A model generated the notes under the pieces. That model ran no database searches and was not told the origin of the DNA. It was given only the letters and a program-made list of their open reading frames with translations. The position numbers and the translations under genes are program-made. Below are positions 17,839 through 28,000 of a stretch of DNA of 64,000 bases, piece by piece. The stretch comes from Candidatus Cloacimonadota bacterium (GTDB lineage: Bacteria > Cloacimonadota > Cloacimonadia > Cloacimonadales > Cloacimonadaceae): contig JAHDQK010000009.1 of assembly GCA_018433885.1 (NCBI GenBank), positions 1 through 64,000 on the forward strand, in the 5' to 3' direction. Within the stretch, counting starts at the first letter, position 1, and each line of letters opens with the position of its first letter.

Positions 17839-18087
17839 TCAGGGATTAGCGGCTGACTGTTGTTTGAGTAAATTCTTGATATCATCTACAGAGCGTAACC
17901 CATTGGCTACTACTTTTTCGTCGATTACTAATGCTGGGGTGATCATTACGCCATAGTCCATTATCCGATTCAGATCCGTCACTTTCTCTACTGTGGCTTC
18001 CAGCCCTGTTTCACTAATCGCTATTCTGGCGTTTTCTTCCAGCTTCTTGCATTTGGGGCAACCGGTTCCCAAAACTTTAACAATCAT
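17839..18087 (-). CDS. Thioredoxin-like small redox protein (MTH895 type)
   Basis: An 82-residue thioredoxin-fold protein with the redox motif GTGCPKCKKLEENA (CPKC) near residues 10-13 and ITPALVIDEKVV containing the cis-Pro. This is the redox-active disulfide protein 2 family. It is the last gene of an ArsR-permease-thioredoxin run; the same trio recurs in many anaerobes, which suggests a role with metal(loid) or thiol-bound substrates of the permease. AAGGAG precedes the start. Confidence 0.9.
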   Translation of the reverse strand: MIVKVLGTGCPKCKKLEENARIAISETGLEATVEKVTDLNRIMDYGVMITPALVIDEKVVANGLRSVDDIKNLLKQQSAANP

Positions 18088-18123
18088 TTTTACTCCTTTA
18101 TTATGTGTTGTAGTAGATCGGAG

Positions 18124-19434
18124 CTATCCGAAAAATGCTCCAAACATCATACCTGTGATCGTGGACATTATCACTACCAAGAATACAAACGCGGCAGTCT
18201 TCTTGAAACCCAGCACGGTATTAATCACCAACATGCTGGGCAGGGAAAGTGCGGGGCCGGAAAGTAGCAACGCCAATGCAGGTCCTTTGCCCATTCCGCT
18301 GCCCAAAAGCCCTTGCAGGATCGGCACCTCGGTGAGCGTAGCAAAATACATGAAAGCTCCAGAGATCGAGGCAAAGAAGTTTGCTAATAGTGAGTTTCCG
18401 CCCACTGCCACCTCGATCCAACGTGAAGGCATCCAGGCTTCAAAACCAGGTCGTCCAAGTAGCGCACCGGCGATCATTACGCCCAGAAACAGCAAGGGGA
18501 TGATCAGCTTGGCAAAATCCCAGGTGGAACCCAGCCAGTCCTTCAGTTCACCCTTCTCAGTTGCGAGGAAGAAGCTTAGCAAAACTATGGCAGTTACAAA
18601 GGGGATCAAAGGTTGTAGCGGGAAGGCAAAGCCGGCGATCACAACGGCAACAGTAGTGATCAACACCTTCCACATATTGAACCCATAGAAAAGATGCAGG
18701 GTCAAACCCATCAAGAAAGCAAGAACAGCAGAGATGATCCACTTCATCGAATATGCCCAGACTACGAATCCGGATGCAGTTGCGCTATTTGGTTTTGCCC
18801 AGTTCAGGAAGATCAGGATCAGGATCATCAAGCCGAAATAGATCAGGGTCTGCCACATCGGACGCCCCTCTTCATCTCCACCGAATCCGGCTACCTGCTT
18901 TTGCCGTTCACCCTCTTCTTTTCTGAACCACACATGCATGATCAGACCTATAATGATGCTGAACAGAACTGCTCCGACCGCCCTGGCGATACCGATCTGT
19001 AAACCCAGGATACGGGCAGTCATGACGATGGCAAGAACATTGATTGCCGGTCCGGAATACAGGAACGCAATCGCAGGACCCAAACCTGCGCCCCGCTTAT
19101 AGATTCCGCTGAAAAGGGGTAAAATGGTGCAGGAACATACTGCCAGTATCGCACCCGAAACAGATGCCACAGAATAAGCGACCACTTTCTTGGCAGCAGG
19201 CCCCAGATACTTCATCACGCTGGAGCTGCTTACGAAGACACTTACTGCCCCGGCAATGAACAGTGCGGGAATCAAGCAGAGCAATACGTGAAGTCGAGCA
19301 TAATCCTGCAGCATGTAAAAGGATTCCAGCACCCCACCTTTGAATCGGGCGGATTCGAAGGGAATAAAATATGCCGCCAGAAAAACGGCTAACATGATGC
19401 CTAGGATTTTTAGTTCTCTCCAGTTTGTTCTCAT
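18124..19434 (-). CDS. DUF318/UPF0718 family permease
   Basis: A 436-residue membrane protein with about ten helices in two homologous halves. Each half has a signature: CSCTILPLFSGIYKRGAGLG with YSGPAINVLAIVMT in the first, and TEVPILQGLLGSGMGKGPAL with LLSGPALSLPSMLVI in the second. Members include ArsP, which exports trivalent organoarsenicals; others are of unknown substrate. A hydrophilic loop (about residues 170-190) separates the halves. The ATG overlaps the tail of the ArsR gene (TAAATG), so the two are translationally coupled. Export of a metalloid is likely but unproven; the CSCT cysteines could bind it. Confidence 0.88.
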   Translation of the reverse strand: MRTNWRELKILGIMLAVFLAAYFIPFESARFKGGVLESFYMLQDYARLHVLLCLIPALFIAGAVSVFVSSSSVMKYLGPAAKKVVAYSVASVSGAILAVCSCTILPLFSGIYKRGAGLGPAIAFLYSGPAINVLAIVMTARILGLQIGIARAVGAVLFSIIIGLIMHVWFRKEEGERQKQVAGFGGDEEGRPMWQTLIYFGLMILILIFLNWAKPNSATASGFVVWAYSMKWIISAVLAFLMGLTLHLFYGFNMWKVLITTVAVVIAGFAFPLQPLIPFVTAIVLLSFFLATEKGELKDWLGSTWDFAKLIIPLLFLGVMIAGALLGRPGFEAWMPSRWIEVAVGGNSLLANFFASISGAFMYFATLTEVPILQGLLGSGMGKGPALALLLSGPALSLPSMLVINTVLGFKKTAAFVFLVVIMSTITGMMFGAFFG

Positions 19435-19725
19435 TTAGTCCTCTTGTTCTTTAATCTGTAAAACACATTTATACATATCCAATACACAGGGACAGAGCAG
19501 ACGATAGATCATCTGATTGTTGCTTTTGGTGGCAGCGATGATCCCGGCATGTTTCAAAATGGATAGATGACGTGAAATGGTGGACATATCGATGCCAACC
19601 ATCTCGGTGAGTTCACTCACGTTTTTGGGTGCCTTATCCAGCTCGTCCACGATGAACAAACGAGTGGGATGCGCCATAGCCTTCAGCACTGATGCCATGT
19701 AAGTATATCTTTCGCTATCAATCAT
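19435..19725 (-). CDS. ArsR family winged-helix repressor
   Basis: A 96-residue winged helix-turn-helix protein. ERYTYMASVLKAMAHPTRLF is the family start, followed by VSELTEMVGIDMSTISRHLSILKHAGII as recognition helices and MIYRLLCPCVLDMYKCVLQI at the C-terminus. A Cys pair plus a third Cys (CPCVLDMYKC) could form a thiol metal(loid) site sensing As(III) or another soft metal. It heads the ArsR-permease-thioredoxin operon, so autorepression at the promoter upstream is expected. A TTGACA occurs on the minus strand about 55 bases upstream of the ATG, without a clear -10. AAGGGG precedes the start. Confidence 0.9.
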   Translation of the reverse strand: MIDSERYTYMASVLKAMAHPTRLFIVDELDKAPKNVSELTEMVGIDMSTISRHLSILKHAGIIAATKSNNQMIYRLLCPCVLDMYKCVLQIKEQED

Positions 19726-20049
19726 GTAAACCCCTTATTTTGAGTATTTGTCCTTTTTGCCAAATAGCCCTGTGGCTGTCAAGATATTTCCTCTGGTGAT
19801 GACGATTTTTTTTATGTTTTCAGTGTGGGTTTATATGGATAATGCACTGGAGTAATAAGACACCTGTGCTTTCTATCTCTATGATAATAATATTTTCAAG
19901 GGTGGCTTGGACAGGCGATGTGTAGAATCCTCTCTTGAAATTGAAGTCCATATGACCATATAACATATAGACATACAATAAGATACAAAAGTTCAAAGGA
20001 TACCATCTCAGTATCCGAGTTTGATCGTGGAAGCGTACCTCCCAGTTTT
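19726..20049. other. Intergenic gap, AT-rich
   Basis: About 324 bases between arsR and the secreted deacetylase-like gene. No open frame, repeat or clear terminator was seen. It should hold the promoter of the arsR operon on the minus strand near 19740-19790. Confidence 0.4.
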
Positions 20050-22035
20050 CTATTTCACTACGAAGAATCTGAGTGTCATTTCAGGGATATTATCTCTGCT
20101 TACCCTGGCAAAGTAGATACCGGATGCGTAATTGCCGAAAGGTTGTGTCCACTGATACAGTGATTCGTTGGAGTTGAAGGTTTTCACTTTTTGGCCACGA
20201 ATATTGAAAATCTCGATTTTCATGGGAGGCATAAGGCTCTCATACCTGCTTTTCATGATCAGACTTCCGCCATTATGGCTCAAGATGTAGTTTTCTGGTT
20301 TGGTTAATAGTTTTTCAGGCTCGTCAGCAGTAAAGAACGTGAATGTATCTCCTTTGGCAAAGTTTGGAATATTGAAACCGGTATCCAGATGCTTGAAATG
20401 CAAGTTCTTAAGATCATAATCCGAAGCATTTTTCAATACTACCTGATATATACCCTTACTCACTTCCTCGTAGGACATTAACTTCACTTTGTCGATAGCC
20501 AACATCCGGTCGAAAATATTCTCCAGAGTATCTATCCACAATCCCCGATGCTGCCTGTAATAGTCCAGCATCAGAAGCATGTCGTCCACTTCGTCTTTGA
20601 TCTCATAATCTCCGTTCTCATTTACATCAAAGAATGCTCCGATATATGAGTTACTATGCACACTAAAGTGGGTGTAGCTAATATGCAAACCTCTGTCCTC
20701 GATCAATTTATCCAGATTATCGGCAGACATCATATACTTAAAAGAGAGTGATTCCATGAAATTGGTGTAGTCCCAGAACTCCATCCTTGTACGCCCAAAA
20801 AACCAAATCGGGCGCGTAAATCCCTTGGCTTCATACACCAGATGTGGCAATCGCCAGGGTTCATCATAGGCGTTGAAAGGATTTGTGTAAGGAGTGTCTC
20901 CTGGCCAGATGTAATCTATCCCGGATGCGTTTATGACATCGACCATATAGCTATCGCTTCCGGGAATCAAGCCCAAGTAACTTATATCCTCTGGATTGCT
21001 GGGAACAGCGTGATCGATCCAGAGCCGAATGTCGTAATCCACAAGATCGGTTATCAGTGCCTGTTGATTACTGCCTGCGGGATCTGCGCCGGGGGAGTAG
21101 GTGTGGTAACCAATTGTATTACCGTTGTCTTTTATCTTATGCCACATCTCCCCCAGAGTTGCTTGTCTATTGCCGAACACAGTATTGGATACAGGGATAT
21201 TGCGAGCAAAGAAACCCTTACGGTAATACTTGGGATTTTCCGGATTGCTACTTCCTTCGTAAACGGCTTGCAAGGCGCTCAAGTTCTCTCCGTCAGCATC
21301 GTTTGTAATGCATAAAGCAGCTCTTTTTTCACCTGGCCAACGGTTGATACTCAGCAAAAGTGGTTTTTCGGCAAAAAGCAGAAATGCCCAATCATGTGAA
21401 CTGCCTGCTGGCTTGTACATGGTATCCATAAAAACCTCCCAAGTTCCGCCCTGAACATATCTGCGGAAGAAGTGGTTTTTATGATCATAGAGCATTATTT
21501 GGTTTGCGCTAAGCCCTTCGATCTCACCACACTCATCATATCCGGATGCCACAATCCATAGTTTTCCGTTGGGATGAGCGTATTCTACTGCTTTATCCCT
21601 GTATGGGATGATGTTTACGTTGTCTGCAAAGTCACCGGAGTTTATCGCTTCGATTCCCTTCAGATCTGCAATTATTGGCGCATCAACAGAATCCATAGAA
21701 AGAAATACATCGTACAGATATAGTTCCTCCTTGCAGGAAGCATTCACCGATACTAACCATGCCGGGGCTTCATATTGCTCTCGGGGACTAAAGCTTACAT
21801 TCACATCCATCTGCGGGGAGCTGTAGATGATGCTTGTGATTCCGTCCACAGTACTTGCCGAAGTATCGAAGTTCAATGCTACCACACTACCGCCTTCGAT
21901 CCTTGTGGTTGCATACAAGTTCAGATTGAAAGCAATATCACCAATCTGTACTTGGTTTTGCTCTCTTACGCTTAATGCCATAATCTGGCTTGAAAACACA
22001 GCAATCAACAATGAAATCATTATGCGGTATCTCAT
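20050..22035 (-). CDS. Secreted protein with possible polysaccharide-deacetylase-like domain and sorting domain
   Basis: A 661-residue exported protein. The signal peptide spans residues 1-20 (ending IMALS). The first 200 residues are beta-rich and unrecognised. From about residue 235, KRAALCITNDADGENLSAL resembles the first strand and Asp motif of NodB-type deacetylases or related TIM-like barrels. IGYHTYSPGAD, GIDYIWPGDTPYTNPFNAYD and SYTHFSVHS follow as possible metal or active-site segments. The last 80 residues (PPMKIEIFNIRGQKVKTF...GIYFARV...RFFVVK) are a sorting domain of the type IX kind. Function is not established; a surface carbohydrate-active role is inference. The start has a GGGGAG about eleven bases upstream. 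It is transcribed alone. Confidence 0.75.
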   Translation of the reverse strand: MRYRIMISLLIAVFSSQIMALSVREQNQVQIGDIAFNLNLYATTRIEGGSVVALNFDTSASTVDGITSIIYSSPQMDVNVSFSPREQYEAPAWLVSVNASCKEELYLYDVFLSMDSVDAPIIADLKGIEAINSGDFADNVNIIPYRDKAVEYAHPNGKLWIVASGYDECGEIEGLSANQIMLYDHKNHFFRRYVQGGTWEVFMDTMYKPAGSSHDWAFLLFAEKPLLLSINRWPGEKRAALCITNDADGENLSALQAVYEGSSNPENPKYYRKGFFARNIPVSNTVFGNRQATLGEMWHKIKDNGNTIGYHTYSPGADPAGSNQQALITDLVDYDIRLWIDHAVPSNPEDISYLGLIPGSDSYMVDVINASGIDYIWPGDTPYTNPFNAYDEPWRLPHLVYEAKGFTRPIWFFGRTRMEFWDYTNFMESLSFKYMMSADNLDKLIEDRGLHISYTHFSVHSNSYIGAFFDVNENGDYEIKDEVDDMLLMLDYYRQHRGLWIDTLENIFDRMLAIDKVKLMSYEEVSKGIYQVVLKNASDYDLKNLHFKHLDTGFNIPNFAKGDTFTFFTADEPEKLLTKPENYILSHNGGSLIMKSRYESLMPPMKIEIFNIRGQKVKTFNSNESLYQWTQPFGNYASGIYFARVSRDNIPEMTLRFFVVK

Positions 22036-22083
22036 CGGAAATCAAGCTCCCCTTTTTCTTGGACATTGTCCATTGATGTAATT

Positions 22084-22218
22084 GTTGAGTTCCAAATGTT
22101 GGTGAAAACTCCAAACCATTGTTACTCAAGTTATTTGAGAACACTTTAATGTCCTCGTTTCTCAAATTCTGTTTTCGGCCAAGCGACCAATTACATTATT
22201 TCCAATCTCTCTCCAGCG
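22084..22218 (-). repeat. Dispersed repeat, copy 2
   Basis: Reverse-strand counterpart of the segment at 6-138. Read on the minus strand it continues from an open frame fragment (FQKELDRWREIGNNVIGRLAEN, ending in a stop) and then, after a frame change, RNEDIKVFSNNLSNNG. This looks like a decayed coding element, possibly phage-derived given the lysozyme fragment just upstream. No family was recognised. The two copies are about 22 kb apart in opposite orientation. Confidence 0.6.
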
Positions 22219-22317
22219 GTCAAGCTCTTTTTGAAAAGGCTACCGTGCGTGACGGATTGAAACTCTGCGGAGGAGGTGTAGCGGACGGAACAGGGCTTCT
22301 ATCCACCACGACTTGCC

Positions 22318-22572
22318 TCAAATGGTAAAGCCCTTATCTGGTTTTCTCTGATTCTTTTCTTTGGCTCTGAAGGATAGCGTTTGCCACTGATCGCAATCGT
22401 ATAGATCTCTCTCCAGCATCGCATAGGCTTCTTTCTGGGAGATACTCCGGTCATCAAGATTGCGGCCGATACCGATAGTCAGTTTGCCTGCAGTGCAGCG
22501 GTATGGCTTCAGCCTAAGACCCTCGTGTCTGACTAACTGAGCTTTGATTCGGTTCATCAATGCTTCGGTCAT
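22318..22572 (-). pseudogene. Truncated phage-type lysozyme (GH24)
   Basis: About 84 residues from the ATG at 22572 (AAGGAG upstream). The first 60 residues match the N-terminus of T4/P21-type endolysins: LVRHEGLRLKPYRCTAGKLT with catalytic Glu in HEG and Thr in KLTIGIGRNLDD, then ISQKEAYAMLERDL. The usual remaining 80 or so residues of the domain, including the helical lobe, are missing and replaced by an unrelated polar tail ending KPDKGFTI. It is probably a prophage relic, lying directly to the left of the BREX operon. It could be expressed but should not be a functional muramidase. Confidence 0.6.
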
Positions 22573-22744
22573 GCTATCTCCTTGATCCATATGTGATCAT
22601 TGATCCGGAGCCAGGAAAGCACTCCCCTGTATGCTGACAAATCAGGATGTATCAGGATACCAAGGAGATTTTGCTTGCCTTATTTGAACATCTATTTTCT
22701 ATGGTTCAGACAAGGAAAGAAGTAATAAGGAAAGATTTGAATAG

Positions 22745-25099
22745 ATGTATGAAGCTGTATGGGATGAGAAGAAGAACTCTATCATCCTTCTCGAAAATAC
22801 GATAGACCATGAGAGTGTGTCACCAAGACCGGTGTTCTTTGAAGAACTCGACTTATTGGGATTTGCTGATAAATGGGAATATCCAAGAACAAATGCACCA
22901 CTATTATGGGCTTTAGGTAGAGATTACTACTATAAAGGTGTTCTTGTCGCACGAGTAACAGGTGGCGATTTATATCAAAAACCTGATATCGATATTATTC
23001 ATAATGGGCGGTTAGAGCCAGTTGACCTAGCTCACACAATTCGTAGTAATGCCGACATACTGAACAATCTTGTTGGGGAGGCATTAGAGTTCATTCGCCG
23101 AGTTCAGAAGGACTACAGCAAGCATCCGTCTCAGCTAACCGTAGCCTTCAGCGGTGGAAAAGACTCTCAGGTAGTTCTTGACCTTGTTTCTAGGGTTGTT
23201 AACCCAGATGATTACATTGTTATTTATACAGATACTGGTATGGAAATTCCATTTGTGGAAGATACAGTAGATTACACTATTAAATCATATCGATCTAGGT
23301 ATCCGGCATTTAACTTTGTTACTGCTAATCCCTCATCAGATACCGATAAATTGTGGGAGCTGTTTGGCCCTCCGAGCCAAAAGATCAGATGGTGCTGCTC
23401 AGTATGCAAATCTGTTCCATTTGTCCAAACTCTTAGAAAGCATGTTGATAATAAAAGGTTGGCAAATACCATTGTATTCGAAGGTGTAAGAGCAGAGGAA
23501 AGTAGTCGTAGGAACAAGTATAAACGATTAGCTTCAGATGTGAAACATATAAACCTGATAAATGCAAGACCAATCTTTGAATGGAACACTACAGAGGTTT
23601 TTCTATATTTGTTCCTTAGAGAAATCGAAATCAATAAAGCATATAGGCAAGGTATGTGGAGGGTGGGCTGCTCAGTATGCCCATTTGCCTCAAAGCCAGC
23701 AAACTACTATCTGGGATTACTTTTCCCGGAGCAAACTGAGAAATTTGTTAAGCACATACACAAGCTAGCCATCGCACGTGGGATGACAGACTCAGAAAAA
23801 ATTAAGACATATATCGCAGATAGGTCTTGGGCTGGACGATCCGGAGGGATAGGCGTTGATAATCTTGGTGTGTCTAACGACATAGTTATTTCAGCAGAAT
23901 CATATAAGGCTGTCCTTAGATGTCCTAGAGAGAATCTGCTCGAGTGGATGAAAACTTTGGGCACCTTATCAATCACAAAGAGAACCGACAGAACAGAAGT
24001 TGAGATATTGGTACAAGGTGTCTATATCCAAGTTGTTATATCACAAGTTAATGACTCGACTATGATGTTGACCTCTAAGAACATTAATGAATACCCTGTG
24101 ATTAGAGGATTGCTTACAAAAATTATCAACAAAGCTACATATTGCGTTCATTGCGGTCTTTGTGAAGTTGAATGCCCAATACAGGCAATAACGCTTGAGC
24201 CATCTTTGAAGATAAATGAAACGTGTATACATTGCCACAAGTGTAGCACGTCGATAGATAAAGGTTGTATTCTTGCTCAGTCTTTACATTTACCTTTAGG
24301 AGGAGAAAAAATGAAACGGAGTTCGACAGGTTTGGATCGTTATAAGAAGTTTGGCATGAGAGATATGTGGGTAAAATCGTTTTTATCTGATCCTGAAAAT
24401 TGGTTTGAGACCAATACTCTAGGGTCTGATCAGATACCGTCTTTCAAAAGATGGCTTAAGGACGCAGACCTCTTAACTAATAGTAACTCGCCGACTGAAT
24501 TAGTCGGGTTATTAAGTAATTGCGACGATAATGACGTAGTCTGGCAGATAATATGGGTGAATTTGTTCTATAACTCTCCTATCGTTAATTGGTATGTTTC
24601 GTTGCCTTTTGATCACTCCTACACAAAAAACGAACTGCTTGAGCTACTTCTAATTGAGTACCCAAGTATGGCCCGTTCAACATTGAATAATCCACTAAGT
24701 GCATTACTAAACACTTTTGACAACAGCCCTCTTGGAAGTCTGTTTCGAATAGGAGAACTCGAAAAGAAAGGCAGATCAGTTGAAAAGGTCACAAAACGTA
24801 AGCTTATGCAAGTCTATACTGCGACAATGATTTATGCGCTATATAAATACGCAGAGATGAATAACAAATATTACCTAACAGTAAGGGAATTAATCGATTC
24901 GAAATCAACTGGTAGTCCGATAAAGATATTCGGGCTTCAGTTATCGAATTTTAGCGAAGTACTTAGGGGTATTCAAGAATTTGACAGTGATCTTGTTAAA
25001 GTTGATCTAGTCGCAAATCTCGATAATGTTAATTTAAACAAGGACTATGGTTCAATCGGAGCTTTGAACAGATATTTCTCTAGGAGTAGGCAGTCATGA
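22745..25099 (+). CDS. brxP: BrxP: PAPS-reductase/DndC-like, ferredoxin and DUF4007 fusion (type 4 BREX)
   Basis: A 784-residue protein in three parts. Residues about 95-350 form a PP-loop ATP pyrophosphatase domain of the PAPS-reductase/DndC kind, with SGGKDS at 136-141, RWCCSVCK at 215-222 and GCSVCPFASKP at 308-318; the cysteines could hold an iron-sulfur cluster. Residues about 465-505 are a two-cluster ferredoxin module (CVHCGLCEVEC and CIHCHKC). From about 523 on is a DUF4007-type helical domain (SFKRWLKDADLL, PTELVGLL, VVWQIIWVNLFYNSP). BrxP marks type 4 BREX, where it appears in place of the PglX methyltransferase; DNA thiolation is suspected from DndC similarity but unproven. It is first in a four-gene operon and ends in an ATGA overlap with brxC. 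An internal AGGAGG and in-frame ATG at 24311 may yield the DUF4007 part alone. Confidence 0.88.
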   Translation: MYEAVWDEKKNSIILLENTIDHESVSPRPVFFEELDLLGFADKWEYPRTNAPLLWALGRDYYYKGVLVARVTGGDLYQKPDIDIIHNGRLEPVDLAHTIRSNADILNNLVGEALEFIRRVQKDYSKHPSQLTVAFSGGKDSQVVLDLVSRVVNPDDYIVIYTDTGMEIPFVEDTVDYTIKSYRSRYPAFNFVTANPSSDTDKLWELFGPPSQKIRWCCSVCKSVPFVQTLRKHVDNKRLANTIVFEGVRAEESSRRNKYKRLASDVKHINLINARPIFEWNTTEVFLYLFLREIEINKAYRQGMWRVGCSVCPFASKPANYYLGLLFPEQTEKFVKHIHKLAIARGMTDSEKIKTYIADRSWAGRSGGIGVDNLGVSNDIVISAESYKAVLRCPRENLLEWMKTLGTLSITKRTDRTEVEILVQGVYIQVVISQVNDSTMMLTSKNINEYPVIRGLLTKIINKATYCVHCGLCEVECPIQAITLEPSLKINETCIHCHKCSTSIDKGCILAQSLHLPLGGEKMKRSSTGLDRYKKFGMRDMWVKSFLSDPENWFETNTLGSDQIPSFKRWLKDADLLTNSNSPTELVGLLSNCDDNDVVWQIIWVNLFYNSPIVNWYVSLPFDHSYTKNELLELLLIEYPSMARSTLNNPLSALLNTFDNSPLGSLFRIGELEKKGRSVEKVTKRKLMQVYTATMIYALYKYAEMNNKYYLTVRELIDSKSTGSPIKIFGLQLSNFSEVLRGIQEFDSDLVKVDLVANLDNVNLNKDYGSIGALNRYFSRSRQS
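24298..24313 (+). promoter_or_regulatory. Strong internal ribosome-binding site and ATG within brxP
   Basis: AGGAGGAG at 24298-24305 is followed after five A residues by an in-frame ATG at 24311 (codon 523). It falls exactly at the border between the ferredoxin module and the DUF4007 domain. It is a better ribosome-binding site than the one at the brxP start (GGAAAGA, 11 bases from the ATG). A separate 262-residue DUF4007 protein is therefore likely to be made. Confidence 0.55.
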
Positions 25100-28000
25100 G
25101 ATACTCAGATATTCTATCATTAAACGATCAATTCATTGATACATTCGACCTGATTCATGAATCAGAAAGTTATTGGAAAACCTTTGTGCCCACGGAACGC
25201 TTTATAGCCATATTGAAAGCTGTAATAGATTCGATTGATACAAAAAGCCCGAAAGATCGAAAATCATTTTGGATTATAGGCTCATATGGCTCAGGAAAAT
25301 CTCATGCATCATCAGTAGTTAAGCACTTGTTATCTGATGACATAGAATCGATAGACGATTTCCTATCCAGTCGGTTTTCAAACAATGTACAACTTACATC
25401 GAGACTTCGAGATCTTCGAAAGAGAAAGAGGCTTTTCCCAGTAGTAATCAAAGGCAGTAGCGGAATATCTGATTCAAGGGATTTTGCATTCACAATACAG
25501 AAAGCAGTCGCAAAAGCCCTAGAGAATTCAGGTATTAATATGGTCAGAGAGACAGAATTCTCAAAAGCTATCAAGTACATAACAAACAACAAACTCCATA
25601 TTGACTGGGATAAAGTCATTGAGAGTAATGAAGAGCTGAGAAGCGTCGTGAGCAATTCTAGTGATCTTATAAAGAAACTTGAGAATTATGATTCACAGGT
25701 ATTGAAGCTATGGGAGAAAGTATCAGATTTTAAACTCACTTTCGAAGACAATATTGAATACTGGCTAGGCGAGACACAACAAATTCTTAAATCCGAACAT
25801 GGATACTCAGGCTTGTTTATCATGTGGGATGAGTTTACAAGTTTACTTGAGATGTCTGATAGTGGAAGCTACTTGAGTATTCTGCAGAACATCGCAGAGT
25901 TATCGAAAGATTTGGAACACGAAGTTTATCTCTACGTTATTAGTCATAGAAGACCAGAACAAACTCCTTTATCGCCTTCGGATATTAAGCATCTGCAAGA
26001 AAGGATCAAAGATTTTGATTATTCTATGGAGCCAATCACAACATATCAGATTATGTCCACAGCAATTCAAAGAAATGATCTAGCCAGGTGGGAAGAGCTA
26101 AAGAACCGGCATAGTGATGATATTGGTAGTCTGGTAGATAGCATTCTTGATGGTAGTAGTGCGGAGATTAAACGAAGCCTGTCAGATTTGTATCCAATAC
26201 ATCCGTATTCGGCATATTTATCTACTTACTTTGCACGAACTATTGGGTCAAGAGAGAGGAGTATATTTAACTTTTTGCATGATGAAAACCGTGGTTTTGT
26301 CAAGTACATAAAGACAAATCCTCAGGATGAGCTTAATGACTTTCTAACAGTCGATCTGATATTTGACTATTTTCTGCCAGAACTTGAAAAAATGGACGAT
26401 GTCAACTCGCTCTCTATTCTTGGTAATTACAATACATATAGTGATTTAGTAAAAAAGAAAGATAACAACTATATGAAGATATACAAAGGATTGTTGTTGT
26501 TGAACCTTTTCGTTAAAACACTTAAAGTAGCTGATGGCATAAGTTCATCTCTTCTAAAGCCAAATGAGGAGAATGTTTCGCTCATGTTTAAGGGATCAGA
26601 GGTAGCAAAGAGTGTCACTGAGTGTCTTGGGTTTATAGATCATGAGCACATAATTGTGAAAAATCCAAGTGGCTTGTACGAAATTGGTAGCTCACGAATA
26701 CCATATAACGAAGTACAAGAAAAATATGATGAGCTGCTTAAACAAACCACTGATTTTACCGACTTAGCAGATAATAGCCAATTGTTTGATATATCAAGAA
26801 TGCTACTCCAGAATGTGTTGAGAGAAACGGCTGATTCTCTCACGCTTGAATGCCTAATCGTGCCCGCAAGTATTAAAAAACACGAATTAATGCCGAAGAT
26901 ATATAAAGCACGAAAGAGAACTTACAAAATTCTCCACGTTGTGTTTATTGGTCTTCATCAAGCAGAGTTGATAGAGGCTCAAGAACTTGTAAAAACCCTT
27001 GATTGGCAGTCTGAACTGGACAGACCACCTTATGTGTTTACCATACTAGATACTGTGTTTAGCACTGAAGACTACAAGAAAGTGCTTCACTACAAAGCTT
27101 ATGAGCTTGTAGCTCAAAGTCAAAACCTCAGTTATGACGAGCTATCAGGATATAAGAAACAACAGTCTTTGATTATCAATAACTGGATCAAGCAGCTATC
27201 TTTTGGTTACGTCACAGTAATCACTCAACTTCCTTCTAGCATTCTAGTTGAGCAACGTATTCCGTTGAACAAATATGATGAATTCATCAATAATAACTTG
27301 TCTCTTCAGTTTTTCTATCTGGGGCCTGAGGTACTAAGCAGTAAAAACAATAAAATAGCCACTTCAACTATGTGGAAGAGACAGACATCTCGAAAGGCAG
27401 CCCAAGCAATATTGCTGTCAGATAATAAAAAAGAATTTGAAAGCCGACTTAAGTCATCTTACGCCTATCTGTATTTATTCTACTATACCCAGAAGGGTGA
27501 AGATGCACTGAACAACGATTTTTCAGTGTCACAGGGATTCTCTGAGCACATAATATCGAAGACTAAGCTTACGTTTGACAAGATTATGAACGAGAATACT
27601 GGGAACGTCGTTAACATTGGTAAGAAGTTTAAATTCTTATCTGAGGCACCTTACGGATATTATCCGTGTACAGTATTTTACGGTATGCTAGCTTGGCTAT
27701 TCAAACCATATTTGGGCAAGGTTTACTTGAAGGATAGCGCTAAAGTTGTAAATGCTCAGGACATGATTGAACTTATTGTAAATTTCTTTGAATACGCATC
27801 AGAGAATGAGCAAGTGGATAGTAAGAAACTGACAATCAGAATCGGATCTCCCCACGAGGACAAATTAATCAAACTGCTATGCGAAATTTTTAATCCAAAA
27901 CAGAAAGATAGTTTAAAGCAGATAGTTTGGGACATTGCCCTAGATTATGTAAAAAACAAGTTTCGATACCCTCTGTGGATCGCAAAATATCACGATATAG

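Noticed and set aside
17993-18688. Plus-strand open frame of 231 residues
   Set aside because: It lies antisense to the thioredoxin-like gene and the permease, both of which have clear family motifs; the antisense translation is low-complexity.
22745-25099. dndC of a DNA phosphorothioation (Dnd) system
   Set aside because: No dndD, dndE or dndA neighbours; the downstream genes are brxC, pglZ and brxL, and the protein carries ferredoxin and DUF4007 parts, fitting BrxP of type 4 BREX.
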